From Nocardia sp. NRRL S-836 (GTDB lineage: Bacteria > Actinomycetota > Actinomycetes > Mycobacteriales > Pseudonocardiaceae): a stretch of DNA of 64,000 nt. A program made the position numbers and the translations under genes. Position 1 is the first letter of the stretch; every line of letters begins with the position of its first letter. Shown here in pieces: positions 15,724-24,762 of the stretch. The notes below the pieces were generated by a model. It was not told the origin of the DNA and ran no database searches. It saw nothing but the letters and a program-made list of their open reading frames with translations. The stretch covers positions 1 through 64,000 of the forward strand of contig NZ_LGDY01000103.1 in assembly GCF_001279525.1 (NCBI RefSeq), written 5' to 3'.

Positions 15724-17700
15724 CTACCTGCGCGGAACGGGTGCGGCCGTCCAACGCTGGTTGGCACCGGAGGTCGCCTGGTAAAGACCGATTCTCGCGC
15801 CGTCCTCGCGGGATTCACCGATGACGTCGAGCAAAGCACCCGTTTGCGCGTTCACGAACGTCCAGGTGCCGTCTCCCGTGGACGAGAGGATCCACCGCGC
15901 GGCCGGTCCGTCCGACGCGGCCAGCACGGCGTCGCCGGAGCCGGCGGCGATCCGCTGGCCCGTCGCGGCGTTCACGACGGAGAACTCGGCGCGGTGGTCG
16001 TAGCCGCCGGTGCGCCGCTCCACCCGCCACACCTGGTCCGCCGCGGCCGGGTCGGTGGTGCGCTGCACGAGCGAGGTGCCCGAGGGTGCGAGTGACTTCC
16101 CGCTCTGCACGCCGGTGAGCCGGTACTCGCCGCCCAGCGCGGCCGCGCGGTTCACGCCGCTGACACCGGTCACCTCGAACGTGGTGACCGACCGCGGCGG
16201 CACCGACAGCGTCGCCCTGCGGTCCTTCACCCGCACCGCCGCGCCCTTCACCAGTGCGCCCTGCTCGTCGGTCACGACCGGGCGCACCGTCGCGTTCGGC
16301 CGGATCGACCCGAACGCGGACAGGTCGAGCGTCACGGACTGCGCCTGGGTGGACTTGTTGAGGTGCACCAACGACTTCAGCTCGGTGTTGCGCACCGCCG
16401 CGACGTCCGTGGTGGTGTTCACCTTCACCAGGCGGTCACCCGGCTTGACGTAGTGGGTGAAGTTGCGCAGCGTGTGGAACTTCGTGTTGACGCGCGCCGG
16501 GCAGGTCGCGAGCGTGTCCTTCGGCCCGCAGTCGAACGGGATCTGCACCACGCCCCAGTTCATGCCGTCCGGGGACTCGGCGCCGGGCTTCATGTTGTTG
16601 TAGTCCTCGACCGCCTGCCACAGCAGCCAGGCGCGCGGCTCCAGCTCGCGCAGGTCGTCGATCACCCGTTCCGCCATGCCGAGGCCGGGGTCCATGCTCG
16701 TGAAGCTCTGCCCGGTGCCCCAGTGGCCGTCGACCTCGCTCATCCACAACGGCTTCTTGCCGCCCTTGGCGATGTCACGGGCGGTTGTGCGGCGGGCGGT
16801 GCCGTAGGTGTGGACGTTGAGCTGGCCGACCTGGGCGCGCACCGGTTCCGGGTAGCCGGCCCAGTTCTCCGCGAAGATGCCGGGGTTTGTCTCGTCCGGT
16901 GCGGACACGGTCGCCGTCAACCGCTTGGCGCGCAACGCTTCGGCCATCACCGGCACGACCTTCGCCTGCAACGCGGGCCCCACGTGCGCGCCCTCCTGCC
17001 GGCCGCCCGTCGGGTTGCCGTCCGGCCCGAGCGTCGTGCGCCAGTAGGAGGTGTTGGGCTCGTTGAACGGGTCGACCGTGGCGAACCTGATGCCGTGCGC
17101 CCGTTCCAGCTCGGCCGCCGCCTGCGCCAGGTAGGCGGTGAAGTCGCCGATCCGGTCCTCGCGCAGCTGGTCGGCGTTCGGGTCGAAGCCACCGGAGACG
17201 TACCCGCTCACCGTCTGGAACCACGGCGGCGAGTTGCTGAACGCCTCCCAGTGGTCCACAGTGGACTTGATCCGGTCGACCCACCACCGCTGGCGCGGAT
17301 CCGCCGCCGCGTCGAAGAACCGCGGGTCGCCCGGCTTCCACCAGTCGGTGTCGGTGCGGGTGGTGCCGGCCGGGGCCTTCCACCAGCCGGGGACCGCGGC
17401 ACCGGCCCGCAGGTACTGCGGCACGTCCGGCGCGTTGCCGCCGCCGATGTTGTAGCGGGCGATGTTCAGGTTGAGACCGTCCGGTCCGAACAGCAGCTCC
17501 GCCAGCTGGTTGCGGATCTCGTCCGGGTAGCCGCCGGTGGCGTTCGCGAACCACACCAGGCTCGTTCCCCAGCCCTGGAACGGTTCCTGCTGGTAGGTCG
17601 GGTCCGGCCGCACAGTCACCTGCTCGACGGCGGCGGCGGCCGGGACCGCGGTGGACAGCGTGACCGCTGCGGCGGCCAGCAGGGCGAGCAGTCTGGTCAT
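15724..17700 (-). CDS. Secreted GH30 endo-beta-1,6-galactanase with C-terminal ricin-type domain
   Basis: 658 residues: signal peptide 1-24, GH30 barrel and side beta-domain (about 25-515), then a beta-trefoil (YRLTGVQSGKSLAPSG... to the end) of CBM13/ricin-B type. Acid/base Glu in TVDPFNEPNTSYW and nucleophile Glu in PLWMSEVDGHWG are visible. The GWGTSLVWFANATGGYP opening and NIGGGNAPD match GH30_5-like endo-beta-1,6-galactanases acting on type II arabinogalactan side chains. An AraR-type operator overlaps its promoter, which fits a role in releasing arabinose-decorated galactan. The subfamily call is inference. Confidence 0.85.
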   Translation of the reverse strand: MTRLLALLAAAAVTLSTAVPAAAAVEQVTVRPDPTYQQEPFQGWGTSLVWFANATGGYPDEIRNQLAELLFGPDGLNLNIARYNIGGGNAPDVPQYLRAGAAVPGWWKAPAGTTRTDTDWWKPGDPRFFDAAADPRQRWWVDRIKSTVDHWEAFSNSPPWFQTVSGYVSGGFDPNADQLREDRIGDFTAYLAQAAAELERAHGIRFATVDPFNEPNTSYWRTTLGPDGNPTGGRQEGAHVGPALQAKVVPVMAEALRAKRLTATVSAPDETNPGIFAENWAGYPEPVRAQVGQLNVHTYGTARRTTARDIAKGGKKPLWMSEVDGHWGTGQSFTSMDPGLGMAERVIDDLRELEPRAWLLWQAVEDYNNMKPGAESPDGMNWGVVQIPFDCGPKDTLATCPARVNTKFHTLRNFTHYVKPGDRLVKVNTTTDVAAVRNTELKSLVHLNKSTQAQSVTLDLSAFGSIRPNATVRPVVTDEQGALVKGAAVRVKDRRATLSVPPRSVTTFEVTGVSGVNRAAALGGEYRLTGVQSGKSLAPSGTSLVQRTTDPAAADQVWRVERRTGGYDHRAEFSVVNAATGQRIAAGSGDAVLAASDGPAARWILSSTGDGTWTFVNAQTGALLDVIGESREDGARIGLYQATSGANQRWTAAPVPRR

Positions 17701-17722
17701 CGGTTCTCCGTTGAACGCGCGA

Positions 17723-17736
17723 TGTTCACGCTAACA
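17723..17736. promoter_or_regulatory. AraR-type operator TGTTCACGCTAACA
   Basis: One of six related 14-bp sites (consensus TGTKANCGNTMACA) in the window. It lies 23 bp upstream of the GH30 start and touches the -10 box, an ideal repressor position. Confidence 0.75.
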
Positions 17737-17763
17737 ACTACCGAGACCGACCTGGGTCGTCAA
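17735..17763 (-). promoter_or_regulatory. Promoter of GH30 gene
   Basis: On the minus strand: TTGACG, 17-bp spacer, TAGTTG. The -10 box abuts and slightly overlaps the AraR-type operator. Confidence 0.6.
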
Positions 17764-17829
17764 GGTCCTGTCGAACGGGGCCGCACCCGTTCGACAGGAC
17801 CCCCGGAAACGCCCACCCCGAGGAGGGTG

Positions 17830-18621
17830 TCACCTGAGCGTGCAGGTGGCGAAGCGCTCCAGGCCCTGCGGCTTCTCGGCGACGCGGCCGATGGCCGTCT
17901 CGATCCGGTTCAGCGCCGCGACCCGCTTGTCCTTCAACGGCCCGAGGATCGCGTTCTGCACGAAGTTCGGCCCGCCCTGGCCGGCCGACGTGCGCAGCCG
18001 CTCGTTGGCCTCCGCCTGCTGCTTGCCGAGGTTCGCGAGCTCACGGTCCACTTCGGCCCGTGCGGCGGCGGGAACGTTCTGCACCACCGGCGACGGGCAG
18101 TCGATCGTGCGCCCGGCCGCGCCGTTTCCGGCGCCGGAGTTGTTGCCTGAGCCCGGTTTCGCGGATCCCGAGGTGGACGACGTGGCCGGCGGCGCGGGCA
18201 CGGCCGGAGCCTTCCCGAGCCCGCAGGTCGCGAACCGCTCCAGGCCCTCCGGCTTGTCGGCGACGCGGCCGATGGCGGTCTCGATGCGGTTCAGCGCTGC
18301 CACCCGCTTGCTCGCGAGTGGACCGAGGATGGCGTTCTGCACGAAGTTCGGGCCGCCCTCCCCCGCCGAGGTGCGCAGCCGGTTGTTGGCCTCGGCGATC
18401 TGCTTGTCCAGGTTGGCGAGTTCGCGCTGAACCTCCGCCTGCGCCTGGGCGGGAACGGCCGGGACGACCGGCTGCGGACACGCGATCGACCGGGTGCCGC
18501 CGTCCGAACCGGTGGTGGCGAAGGCAACGGCCGCGGTCACGGCGGTCAGCGTGCCCGCCACCGCGACTCCCGCGATCAGCCGGCGCTTGCCCCGCTCCGG
18601 TCGTGCATGTGCTCTCGACAT
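17830..18621 (-). CDS. Secreted or membrane-anchored protein made of two near-identical ~85-residue helical repeats
   Basis: 263 residues; family not recognised. After a basic start and one hydrophobic segment (LIAGVAVAGTLTAVTAAVAFA), two copies of the same module follow, about residues 45-132 and 174-263. Each runs CP.PVV..VPA.A.AEV.RELANL.KQ.AEAN.RLRTSAG.GGPNFVQNAILGPL..KRVAALNRIETAIGRVA.KP.GLERFATC. Each has one cysteine near its start and one near its end, perhaps a disulfide per repeat, with amphipathic helices between. A Gly/Ser/Ala/Asn linker joins them. The ATG at 18621 is chosen because longer readings cover the intergenic region. Function unknown. Confidence 0.75.
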   Translation of the reverse strand: MSRAHARPERGKRRLIAGVAVAGTLTAVTAAVAFATTGSDGGTRSIACPQPVVPAVPAQAQAEVQRELANLDKQIAEANNRLRTSAGEGGPNFVQNAILGPLASKRVAALNRIETAIGRVADKPEGLERFATCGLGKAPAVPAPPATSSTSGSAKPGSGNNSGAGNGAAGRTIDCPSPVVQNVPAAARAEVDRELANLGKQQAEANERLRTSAGQGGPNFVQNAILGPLKDKRVAALNRIETAIGRVAEKPQGLERFATCTLR

Positions 18622-18703
18622 ATTCGAACCCTCACGACTTGGTGGACTGCTGATGTGCCGGCACAGCTGGATACGGACCGGGATCGTGAAGGGTTCAACT
18701 ACT

Positions 18704-18717
18704 TGTGAGCGTTCACA
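18704..18717. promoter_or_regulatory. AraR-type operator TGTGAGCGTTCACA
   Basis: Perfect 14-bp palindrome in the gap between the divergent duplicated-repeat protein and the alpha/beta hydrolase. The same site type precedes araB, araR, GH51 and the ABC transporter. It suggests the hydrolase belongs to the arabinose regulon. Confidence 0.75.
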
Positions 18718-18778
18718 GGCGGGTGGCATGCTCACTGGTCATTCCGCAGCCCGCACCTGCGAGGAACCGGGGACCGCC

Positions 18779-19606
18779 ATGCCGTCGGCAGCCGGCGTCA
18801 GCCATGAACTGCTCCCGTTGCGCGTGCGCGGGGTGAACGTGGAGGTCGCGGCCGTGCGGCGGGAAGGCGCCGACGCACCGATCGTCTTCCTGCACGGGTT
18901 CGGCACGAGCAAGGAGGACTACCTCGACGTCACGCAGCGGCACGAGTTCGCCGGGCGGGCGTTCCTCGCCTACGACGCGCCGGGCAGCGGTGCCAGCGAC
19001 TGCGCGGACCTCGCCGCGGTCGACATCCCGTTCCTGGTGGACGCCGCGTTCGCGGTGCTCGACCGCGCGGGCATCGACCGGTTCCACCTCGTCGGGCACT
19101 CGACCGGCGGCCTCACCGCGCTGCTGCTCGCGCACCGGGCGCCCCGCCGGGTGCTGAGCTTCGTCAACGTCATGGGCGTGCTCGCGCCGGAGGACTGCGT
19201 GCTCAGCAGGCAGGCGCTCGCCCACCCGGACCCCGCGGAGTTCTTCTTCGGACTGGCCGAGCGGAACCGCGCCGCCGCCCACCACGGCAGCGGCCTGTAC
19301 GCGGCGGGCCTCCCGCACAAGATCAGGCGCGGTGCCGTGGCCGGTCTGTTCCGCTCGATGGTCGAGCTCGCCGACCACGGCGACCTGATCGCGAAGTTCC
19401 TGTCACTGCCCTGCCCGCGGATGTACCTCTACGGCGAGCAGTGCGCCGCGCTGTCGTACCTGCCGACGCTGGACGCGAACGGGGTGGAGCTCGCCGAGAT
19501 CCCGCACAGCGGGCATCTGCCGATGTACTCCAACCCCGTCGCGATGTGGCGCCGGCTCGGCGACTTCCTCGCGCGTCAGTTGATACCCATGGCCAGGCGG
19601 TGGTAG
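18779..19606 (+). CDS. Alpha/beta-hydrolase
   Basis: 275-residue cytoplasmic hydrolase; no signal peptide. The nucleophile elbow is GHSTGG, the oxyanion loop region [13 protein letters not shown], and the late His lies in [12 protein letters not shown] use the ATG at 18779 (GGGGA upstream); an in-frame ATG at 18728 is an alternative closer to the operator. It probably acts on an ester of a sugar or small acid, but the substrate is not readable. Its last 31 bases overlap the antisense end of araA, so the two transcripts converge and overlap. An AraR-type operator upstream links it to arabinose use. Confidence 0.82.
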   Translation: MPSAAGVSHELLPLRVRGVNVEVAAVRREGADAPIVFLHGFGTSKEDYLDVTQRHEFAGRAFLAYDAPGSGASDCADLAAVDIPFLVDAAFAVLDRAGIDRFHLVGHSTGGLTALLLAHRAPRRVLSFVNVMGVLAPEDCVLSRQALAHPDPAEFFFGLAERNRAAAHHGSGLYAAGLPHKIRRGAVAGLFRSMVELADHGDLIAKFLSLPCPRMYLYGEQCAALSYLPTLDANGVELAEIPHSGHLPMYSNPVAMWRRLGDFLARQLIPMARRW

Positions 19607-21078
19607 GCCTGGTTCCAGCGCAGCCGGTCGCCGAACGACGCAGGCGTCGTGTCGGCGTCGATCAGCACGAGCTCGGTCGCCGCCATCTGGGCGAAGTCCC
19701 GCAACGTCTCCGCTCCGACCGCCTGGGTCATCACGGTGTGGTGCGGGCCGCCCGCGGTGAGCCAGCACTCGGCCGAGGTCGACAGCGACGGCGCCGGCTG
19801 CCACACGGCCCGAGCCACGGGCAGCTTGGGCAGCGGCTCGTCCGGCTCGACCACCGTGACCTCGTTGGCCACCAACCGGAACCGGTCGCCGAGGTCGGCC
19901 AGGCCGATCACCACGGCGGGACCGGTCGCCGCGTCGAACACCAGCCGCACCGGGTCCTCCCGGTCGCCGATGCCCAGCGGGTGGATCTCGCACGACGGCT
20001 GCGCGGTGGCGATCGTCGGGCAGACCTCCAGCATGTGCGCGCCGAGGATCTTCGGCTCGCCCGGCCCGAAGTGGTAGGTGTAGTCCTCCATGAACGACGT
20101 GCCGCGCCCGGTGCCCGCGCCCATCGCCTTCACGGCGGCGAGCAGGGCGGAGGTCTTCCAGTCGCCCTCGCCGCCGAAGCCGTAGCCGTCGGCCATCAGC
20201 CGCTGCACGGCCAGGCCCGGCAGCTGCCGAAGCCCGCCCAGGTCCTGGAAGTTCGTGGTGAACGCGCCGAACCCGCCGTCGTCGAGGAAGGACCGCAGGC
20301 CGATCTCGATGCGGGCGGCGTAGCGCAGCGAGTCGTGCCGCTCTCCCCCGCGCGCGAGCTCCGGTGCCAGCCGGTAGGCCTCGGCGTAGTCGGTGACCAG
20401 CAGGTCGATGTCCGCGTCGGCCACGGCGTCGACCACCGCGACGAGGTCGTTGACGCCGTAGGTGTTGACCGAGACGCCGAACCGCAGCTCCGCCTCGACC
20501 TTGTCGCCCTCGGTCACCGCGACGTCGCGCATGTTGTCGCCGAACCGGGCCAGGCGCAGGTTGCTCAGGTGCGCGCGACCGGCGGCGGCACGGGCCCAGC
20601 CGTCGATCCGCTGCGCCACCACGGGATCGCTCGCGTGGCCGGCCACCGTCTTGCGGGCCACGCCGATGCGCGTCTGCACGTAGGCGAACTCGCGGTCACC
20701 GTGCGCGGCCTGGTTGAGGTTCATGAAGTCCATGTCGATGGTGGACCACGGCAAGGCCTCGTTGAGCTGCGTGTGCAGGTGCAGCAACGGCTTGCGCAGC
20801 AGGTCCAGCCCGGTGATCCACATCTTCGCCGGCGAGAAGGTGTGCATCCACGCGATCACACCGACGCACGACGGGTCGTTGTTCGCCTCCTGCATGACCG
20901 AGCGGATGGCGCCGGAGTCGGTGAGCACCGGCTTCCACACGATCTCCGCGCTGATCCGGCCGGTGTCGCTCAGCATCCGCTGGATCTGCTGCGACTGGGC
21001 GGCCACCTGGTCGAGCGTCTCCGGCCCGTAGAGGTGCTGGCTGCCGGTGAGGAACCAGATCTGGGGCTTGTCCGGCAT
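19576..21078 (-). CDS. araA: L-arabinose isomerase
   Basis: Converts L-arabinose to L-ribulose; 500 residues, the normal length. Opens [18 protein letters not shown], the AraA signature. Active-site and metal residues are present: Glu in [11 protein letters not shown], Glu in [10 protein letters not shown], His in [12 protein letters not shown], His in GGPHHT. The ATG at 21078 has an AAGGAGAG site. It is the third gene of araB-araD-araA, 17 bp after the araD stop. Its 3' end overlaps the convergent hydrolase gene. Confidence 0.98.
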   Translation of the reverse strand: MPDKPQIWFLTGSQHLYGPETLDQVAAQSQQIQRMLSDTGRISAEIVWKPVLTDSGAIRSVMQEANNDPSCVGVIAWMHTFSPAKMWITGLDLLRKPLLHLHTQLNEALPWSTIDMDFMNLNQAAHGDREFAYVQTRIGVARKTVAGHASDPVVAQRIDGWARAAAGRAHLSNLRLARFGDNMRDVAVTEGDKVEAELRFGVSVNTYGVNDLVAVVDAVADADIDLLVTDYAEAYRLAPELARGGERHDSLRYAARIEIGLRSFLDDGGFGAFTTNFQDLGGLRQLPGLAVQRLMADGYGFGGEGDWKTSALLAAVKAMGAGTGRGTSFMEDYTYHFGPGEPKILGAHMLEVCPTIATAQPSCEIHPLGIGDREDPVRLVFDAATGPAVVIGLADLGDRFRLVANEVTVVEPDEPLPKLPVARAVWQPAPSLSTSAECWLTAGGPHHTVMTQAVGAETLRDFAQMAATELVLIDADTTPASFGDRLRWNQAYHRLAMGIN

Positions 21079-21095
21079 GTGCTCTCCTTCTGGGC

Positions 21096-21749
21096 TCACT
21101 GGCCGTAGACGTTCTGGTAGCGCTCGTAGAGCCGGTCGACGTGCTGCTGGTCGATCACGTCGGGCTTGCCGAGCTGGAGTGCGAAGTGGACGGTGCGGGC
21201 GACGTCCTCCAGCAGCACCGCGGCCTTGACCGCGGCACGTGCGGAGGCGCCGACGGTGAACGGGCCGTGGTTGCGCATCAGCACGGCCGGAGACCTGCTG
21301 CTGCTCAACGTCTCCACGATGCCCTTGCCGATCGAGTCGTCGCCGATCAACGCGAACGGGCCGACGGGGATCTCCCCGCCGAACTCGTCGGCGATCATCG
21401 TGAGCACGCACGGGATGGGCTCACCCCGTGCGGCCCACGCTGTGGCGTAAGGGGAATGCGTGTGCACGACGCCGCCGACGTGCGGCATGTGCCGGTACAC
21501 GTAGGCATGCGCCGCCGTGTCGGAGGAAGGAGCCAGCTCGCCCTCGACGAGCGTGCCGTGCAGGTCGGTGACGACCATCGCGTGCGGGCCCAGCTCGTCG
21601 TAGGACACCCCGGACGGCTTGATGACCATCAGGTCCTGGCCGGGCACACGTGCGGAGACGTTGCCGGCCGTCCAGGTCACCAGTTCGTAGCGGGTCAGCT
21701 CGCGGTGCAGCTCGGCGACCGTGCGCCGCAGCTCTGCCGTGGCGGACAT
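21096..21749 (-). CDS. araD: L-ribulose-5-phosphate 4-epimerase
   Basis: Class II aldolase-fold zinc enzyme giving D-xylulose 5-phosphate; 217 residues. Features: [11 protein letters not shown], the phosphate-binding [10 protein letters not shown], zinc ligands in [12 protein letters not shown] and MRNHGPF. Its ATG at 21749 overlaps the araB stop (ATGA), indicating translational coupling. Confidence 0.97.
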   Translation of the reverse strand: MSATAELRRTVAELHRELTRYELVTWTAGNVSARVPGQDLMVIKPSGVSYDELGPHAMVVTDLHGTLVEGELAPSSDTAAHAYVYRHMPHVGGVVHTHSPYATAWAARGEPIPCVLTMIADEFGGEIPVGPFALIGDDSIGKGIVETLSSSRSPAVLMRNHGPFTVGASARAAVKAAVLLEDVARTVHFALQLGKPDVIDQQHVDRLYERYQNVYGQ

Positions 21750-23431
21750 CAGCTCTTCCTCTCCAGGGCGTCGCGGCGGTACTGGCGCAGGCGGTGCATG
21801 ACATCGTTGGCACCGCGGCCGAAGTAGTCGTGCAGCTCCAGGTAGTCGAGGAACAGCCGCTCGTAGGCCTCGACGTTCTCCGGCACGGGCGTGAACACGT
21901 TGCGGCGCACCGATCCCATCGACGCCGCCGCCTTGCGGATGTCCGGGTACGCGCCGGCGGCGACCGCGGCGTGCATCGCGGAGCCGAGTGCGGGGCCCTG
22001 TGCCGAGCCGATCACCGACAGCGGCAGGTTCACGACGTCGGCGTAGATCTGCATCAGCAGCTCGTTCTTGACCAGCCCGCCCGCGATCACCAGTTCGGTC
22101 ACCGGCACACCGGAGTCGGTGAAGGTGTCGATGATCATCCGCGTGCCGAAGGCGGTCGCCTCCAGCAGCGCGCGGTAGACGTCCTCCGCCTTCGTGGCGA
22201 GGGTCTGGCCGACGATCACACCGGACAGCTCGTGGTCGACCAGCACCGACCGGTTGCCGCTGTGCCAGTCGAGGGCGATGAGCCCGTGCTCCCCGACCTC
22301 CTGCTGGGCGGCGAGCTCGGTGAGCAGCTCGTGCACGGTGATGCCGCGCTCGGCCGCCTGCTCGTGGTAGACCGGCGGAACGCCGTTGCGCAGGAACCAC
22401 GCGAAGATGTCGCCGACACCGCTCTGCCCGGCCTCGTAGCCCCACAGGCCCGGGATGATGCCGCCGTCGACCACACCGCACATGCCGGGCACGTCGCGCA
22501 GCACGTCGCCGCTCATCACGTGGCACGTGGAGGTGCCCATGATCGCGACCATCTGGCCGGGTTCGACCGCTTGGGCGGCCGGTGCGGTGACGTGCGCGTC
22601 GACGTTGCCGACGGCGACCGCGATGCCCTCCGGCAACCCGGTCCACCCGGCGGCCTCGGCGCTGAGCGAGCCGGCCCGGTCGCCGAGCGCGGACAGCGGG
22701 TGGTCGAGCTTGTCGGCGACGAAGCCGGCGAAGTCCGGGTTGAGCTCGGCGAGGAAGTCCTCGCCGGGGTAGGCGCCGTCCTGGAGGATGCCCTTGTAGC
22801 CGGCGGTGCAGGCGTTGCGGGTGTAGGTGCCGGTGAGCTGCCAGATGATCCAGTCGGCGGCCTCGACCCAGTGCTCCATCGCCGCGTAGACCTCCGGTGC
22901 CTCTTCCAGCACCTGCAGGCCCTTGGCGAACTCCCACTCCGAGGAGATCAGGCCGCCGTAGCGCGGCAGCCACGACTCGCCGCGGCGGCGGGCCAGCTCG
23001 TTGATCCGGTCGGCCTGTCCCTGCGCGGCGTGGTGGCGCCAGAGCTTCACGTAGGCGTGCGGGTTCTCGGCGAACTCCGGCAGCTCGCACAGCGGCGTGC
23101 CGGCAGCGGTCACCGGCACCATCGTGCAGGCCGTGAAGTCGGTTCCGATGCCGACGACCTGCTCCGGCGAGATCCCGGCCGCCTCGACGGCCTGCGGGAC
23201 GGCGGTGCGCAGGACGTCGACGTAGTCGGCCGGGACCTGCAGGGCCCACTCCGGCGGCAGCGGACGGCCGGTCGCGGGCAGAACCTGGTCCACGACCGCG
23301 TGGCGGTAGTCGTGAACGGCGGTGCCGAGCTCGGCGCCGTCATGGACGCGCACGACCACGGCGCGGCCGGACAGCGTGCCGAAGTCGACACCCACCACGC
23401 ACGCGTCGCGGTCGATCGTCATGTCAGTCAC
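21749..23431 (-). CDS. araB: L-ribulokinase
   Basis: FGGY-family kinase phosphorylating L-ribulose; 560 residues. Visible are VVGVDFGTLSGRAVVV (ATPase phosphate loop), GIGTDFTACTMVPV, AIMGTSTCHVM and the C-terminal IAGGLVKNELLMQIYADV. A GTG at 23431 with CAGG upstream is used; an in-frame ATG lies at 23422. It is the first gene of araBDA. On the minus strand a TTGACG-16 bp-TAACAC promoter has the AraR-type operator lying in its spacer. Confidence 0.97.
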   Translation of the reverse strand: MTDMTIDRDACVVGVDFGTLSGRAVVVRVHDGAELGTAVHDYRHAVVDQVLPATGRPLPPEWALQVPADYVDVLRTAVPQAVEAAGISPEQVVGIGTDFTACTMVPVTAAGTPLCELPEFAENPHAYVKLWRHHAAQGQADRINELARRRGESWLPRYGGLISSEWEFAKGLQVLEEAPEVYAAMEHWVEAADWIIWQLTGTYTRNACTAGYKGILQDGAYPGEDFLAELNPDFAGFVADKLDHPLSALGDRAGSLSAEAAGWTGLPEGIAVAVGNVDAHVTAPAAQAVEPGQMVAIMGTSTCHVMSGDVLRDVPGMCGVVDGGIIPGLWGYEAGQSGVGDIFAWFLRNGVPPVYHEQAAERGITVHELLTELAAQQEVGEHGLIALDWHSGNRSVLVDHELSGVIVGQTLATKAEDVYRALLEATAFGTRMIIDTFTDSGVPVTELVIAGGLVKNELLMQIYADVVNLPLSVIGSAQGPALGSAMHAAVAAGAYPDIRKAAASMGSVRRNVFTPVPENVEAYERLFLDYLELHDYFGRGANDVMHRLRQYRRDALERKS

Positions 23432-23439
23432 GGCCTGAG

Positions 23440-23453
23440 TGTTATCGCTAACA
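23440..23453. promoter_or_regulatory. AraR-type operator TGTTATCGCTAACA
   Basis: Nearly perfect palindrome 9 bp upstream of the araB start and inside its promoter. It is almost the reverse complement of the site at araR (24714). Confidence 0.88.
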
Positions 23454-23531
23454 ATCGCGACGTCAAGATGCGCCGCTCACATCGTGATTTCCCTGCAAGG
23501 ACGCGGAACCGCACCACCGTGAGCGCACGAC

Positions 23532-23564
23532 AAAACGCCCGCCGGCGTGAAGCACCGGCGGACG
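23532..23564 (-). terminator. Intrinsic terminator of araR
   Basis: Read on the minus strand: CGTCCGCCGG, 9-nt loop, CCGGCGGGCG, then TTTTG. It lies about 100 bp beyond the araR stop and upstream of the araB promoter. Confidence 0.8.
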
Positions 23565-23596
23565 GCTGTCACATCCTCACATCGCCTGCTCAACCG

Positions 23597-23614
23597 CACG
23601 CGGGGAGCTTTCGT
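23597..23614. repeat. Half-unit of the CACGCGGGG...CTTTCGT palindromic repeat
   Basis: Eighteen bases match one arm of the 48-nt repeats at 14583 and 62114; the other arm is degenerate. It lies just past araR, so it may be a decayed terminator copy. Confidence 0.5.
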
Positions 23615-23662
23615 GCACCACGAGCGCACGCAAGCGCCCGGCGCGCGGTGACCGGCAGGCAG

Positions 23663-24697
23663 TCAGGCGGGTGGGGCCACGCTGTCGCGCAGGACGAGCA
23701 ACGGGGCGACGGTGCGCCGCGGGCGGGCGGTCTCGCCGTCGCTGACCTGTTCGAGCAGCAGGCCGAGCGTCTCGCGGGCCACCGCGGCGAAGTCCGGGCG
23801 CACGGTCGTGAGCGGCGGGATGAAGTAGGCCGCCTCCGGCACGTCGTCGAAGCCGACGACGCTGACGTCGTGCGGCACCCGCCTGCCGCGCTCGCTCATC
23901 GCCCGCAGCAGGCCGAGCGCGAGGTGGTCGTTGGAGCAGAACACCGCCGTCACCTCGGGCATCCGCGCCAGCATCTGCCCGGACCGGTAGCCGGAGGCCG
24001 CGCTCCAGTCGGCCGTCACCACGGGCGGCACCTCGGCGCCCACGGCTTCGAGCGCACGCCGCCAGCCCTGGACGCGGCCGGCCGCGTCGAACCAGTCGGC
24101 GGGACCGGACACGTGCCACACCGTGCGGTGCCCGGCCTCCAGCAGGTGGGTGGTGGCCTCGAACGCGCCGGCCGCCTGGTCGACCGTGACCAGCGGTGTG
24201 GGCCGGTCGGGGTCACCGTCCACCGTCACCAGCGGCACACCGGCGGGCACGTCGGCCAGCGCGTCGGCGGCCGAGGAGTTCGGCGCGATCACCACGATCC
24301 CGGCCACGCGCTGGTCGCGGTGCCGTTCGACGGCCGCGGAGATGGAGTCGCGGTCGAGCACCTTCACCCGCCCCACGCTCACCGCGAACCCGGCCTGGCC
24401 CGCCGCCTCCTCGAAGGCGGACAGCAGCGACGCGGGGCCGTACAGCGTCGAGTTCTGCGCGACCACGCCGATGAGCTGCGTCTTGCCGGTGACCAGCGCG
24501 CGAGCCGCGCGGTTGGGCCGGTAGTCGAGCTCCTTGATCGCGGCCTGGACCCGCAGCCGGGTCTGCTCGCGAACGTTCGGGTGGTTGTTGAGGACGCGCG
24601 AGACCGTCTGGTGGGACACCCCAGCGAGTCGTGCGACGTCGGTCATCGCGGGGTCACGCGAAATCTTCTGGTCCACGGACGGTCTCCGATCCCTCAT
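23663..24697 (-). CDS. araR: LacI-family arabinose regulator
   Basis: 344 residues. The HTH reads AMTDVARLAGVSHQTVSRVLNNHPNV, preceded by an 18-residue extension; the effector domain contains LIGVVAQNSTLYGPAS, CSNDHLALGLLRAM and VVGFDDVPEAAYF. The ATG at 24697 has GGAG seven bases upstream. It sits between the GH51-GH43 operon and araBDA on the same strand and carries a TGTTAGCGATAACA site in its own leader, suggesting autoregulation. Naming it AraR is inference from context and from the six matching sites; the family call is certain. Confidence 0.88.
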   Translation of the reverse strand: MRDRRPSVDQKISRDPAMTDVARLAGVSHQTVSRVLNNHPNVREQTRLRVQAAIKELDYRPNRAARALVTGKTQLIGVVAQNSTLYGPASLLSAFEEAAGQAGFAVSVGRVKVLDRDSISAAVERHRDQRVAGIVVIAPNSSAADALADVPAGVPLVTVDGDPDRPTPLVTVDQAAGAFEATTHLLEAGHRTVWHVSGPADWFDAAGRVQGWRRALEAVGAEVPPVVTADWSAASGYRSGQMLARMPEVTAVFCSNDHLALGLLRAMSERGRRVPHDVSVVGFDDVPEAAYFIPPLTTVRPDFAAVARETLGLLLEQVSDGETARPRRTVAPLLVLRDSVAPPA

Positions 24698-24713
24698 CAA
24701 TCTCCACCGCCGA

Positions 24714-24727
24714 TGTTAGCGATAACA
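24714..24727. promoter_or_regulatory. AraR-type operator TGTTAGCGATAACA (autoregulatory)
   Basis: Fourteen-bp near-palindrome 16 bp upstream of the araR start. Confidence 0.85.
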
Positions 24728-24762
24728 CCCGTCGGTTTCGGTGCAGCGCACCCATTGTCCAC

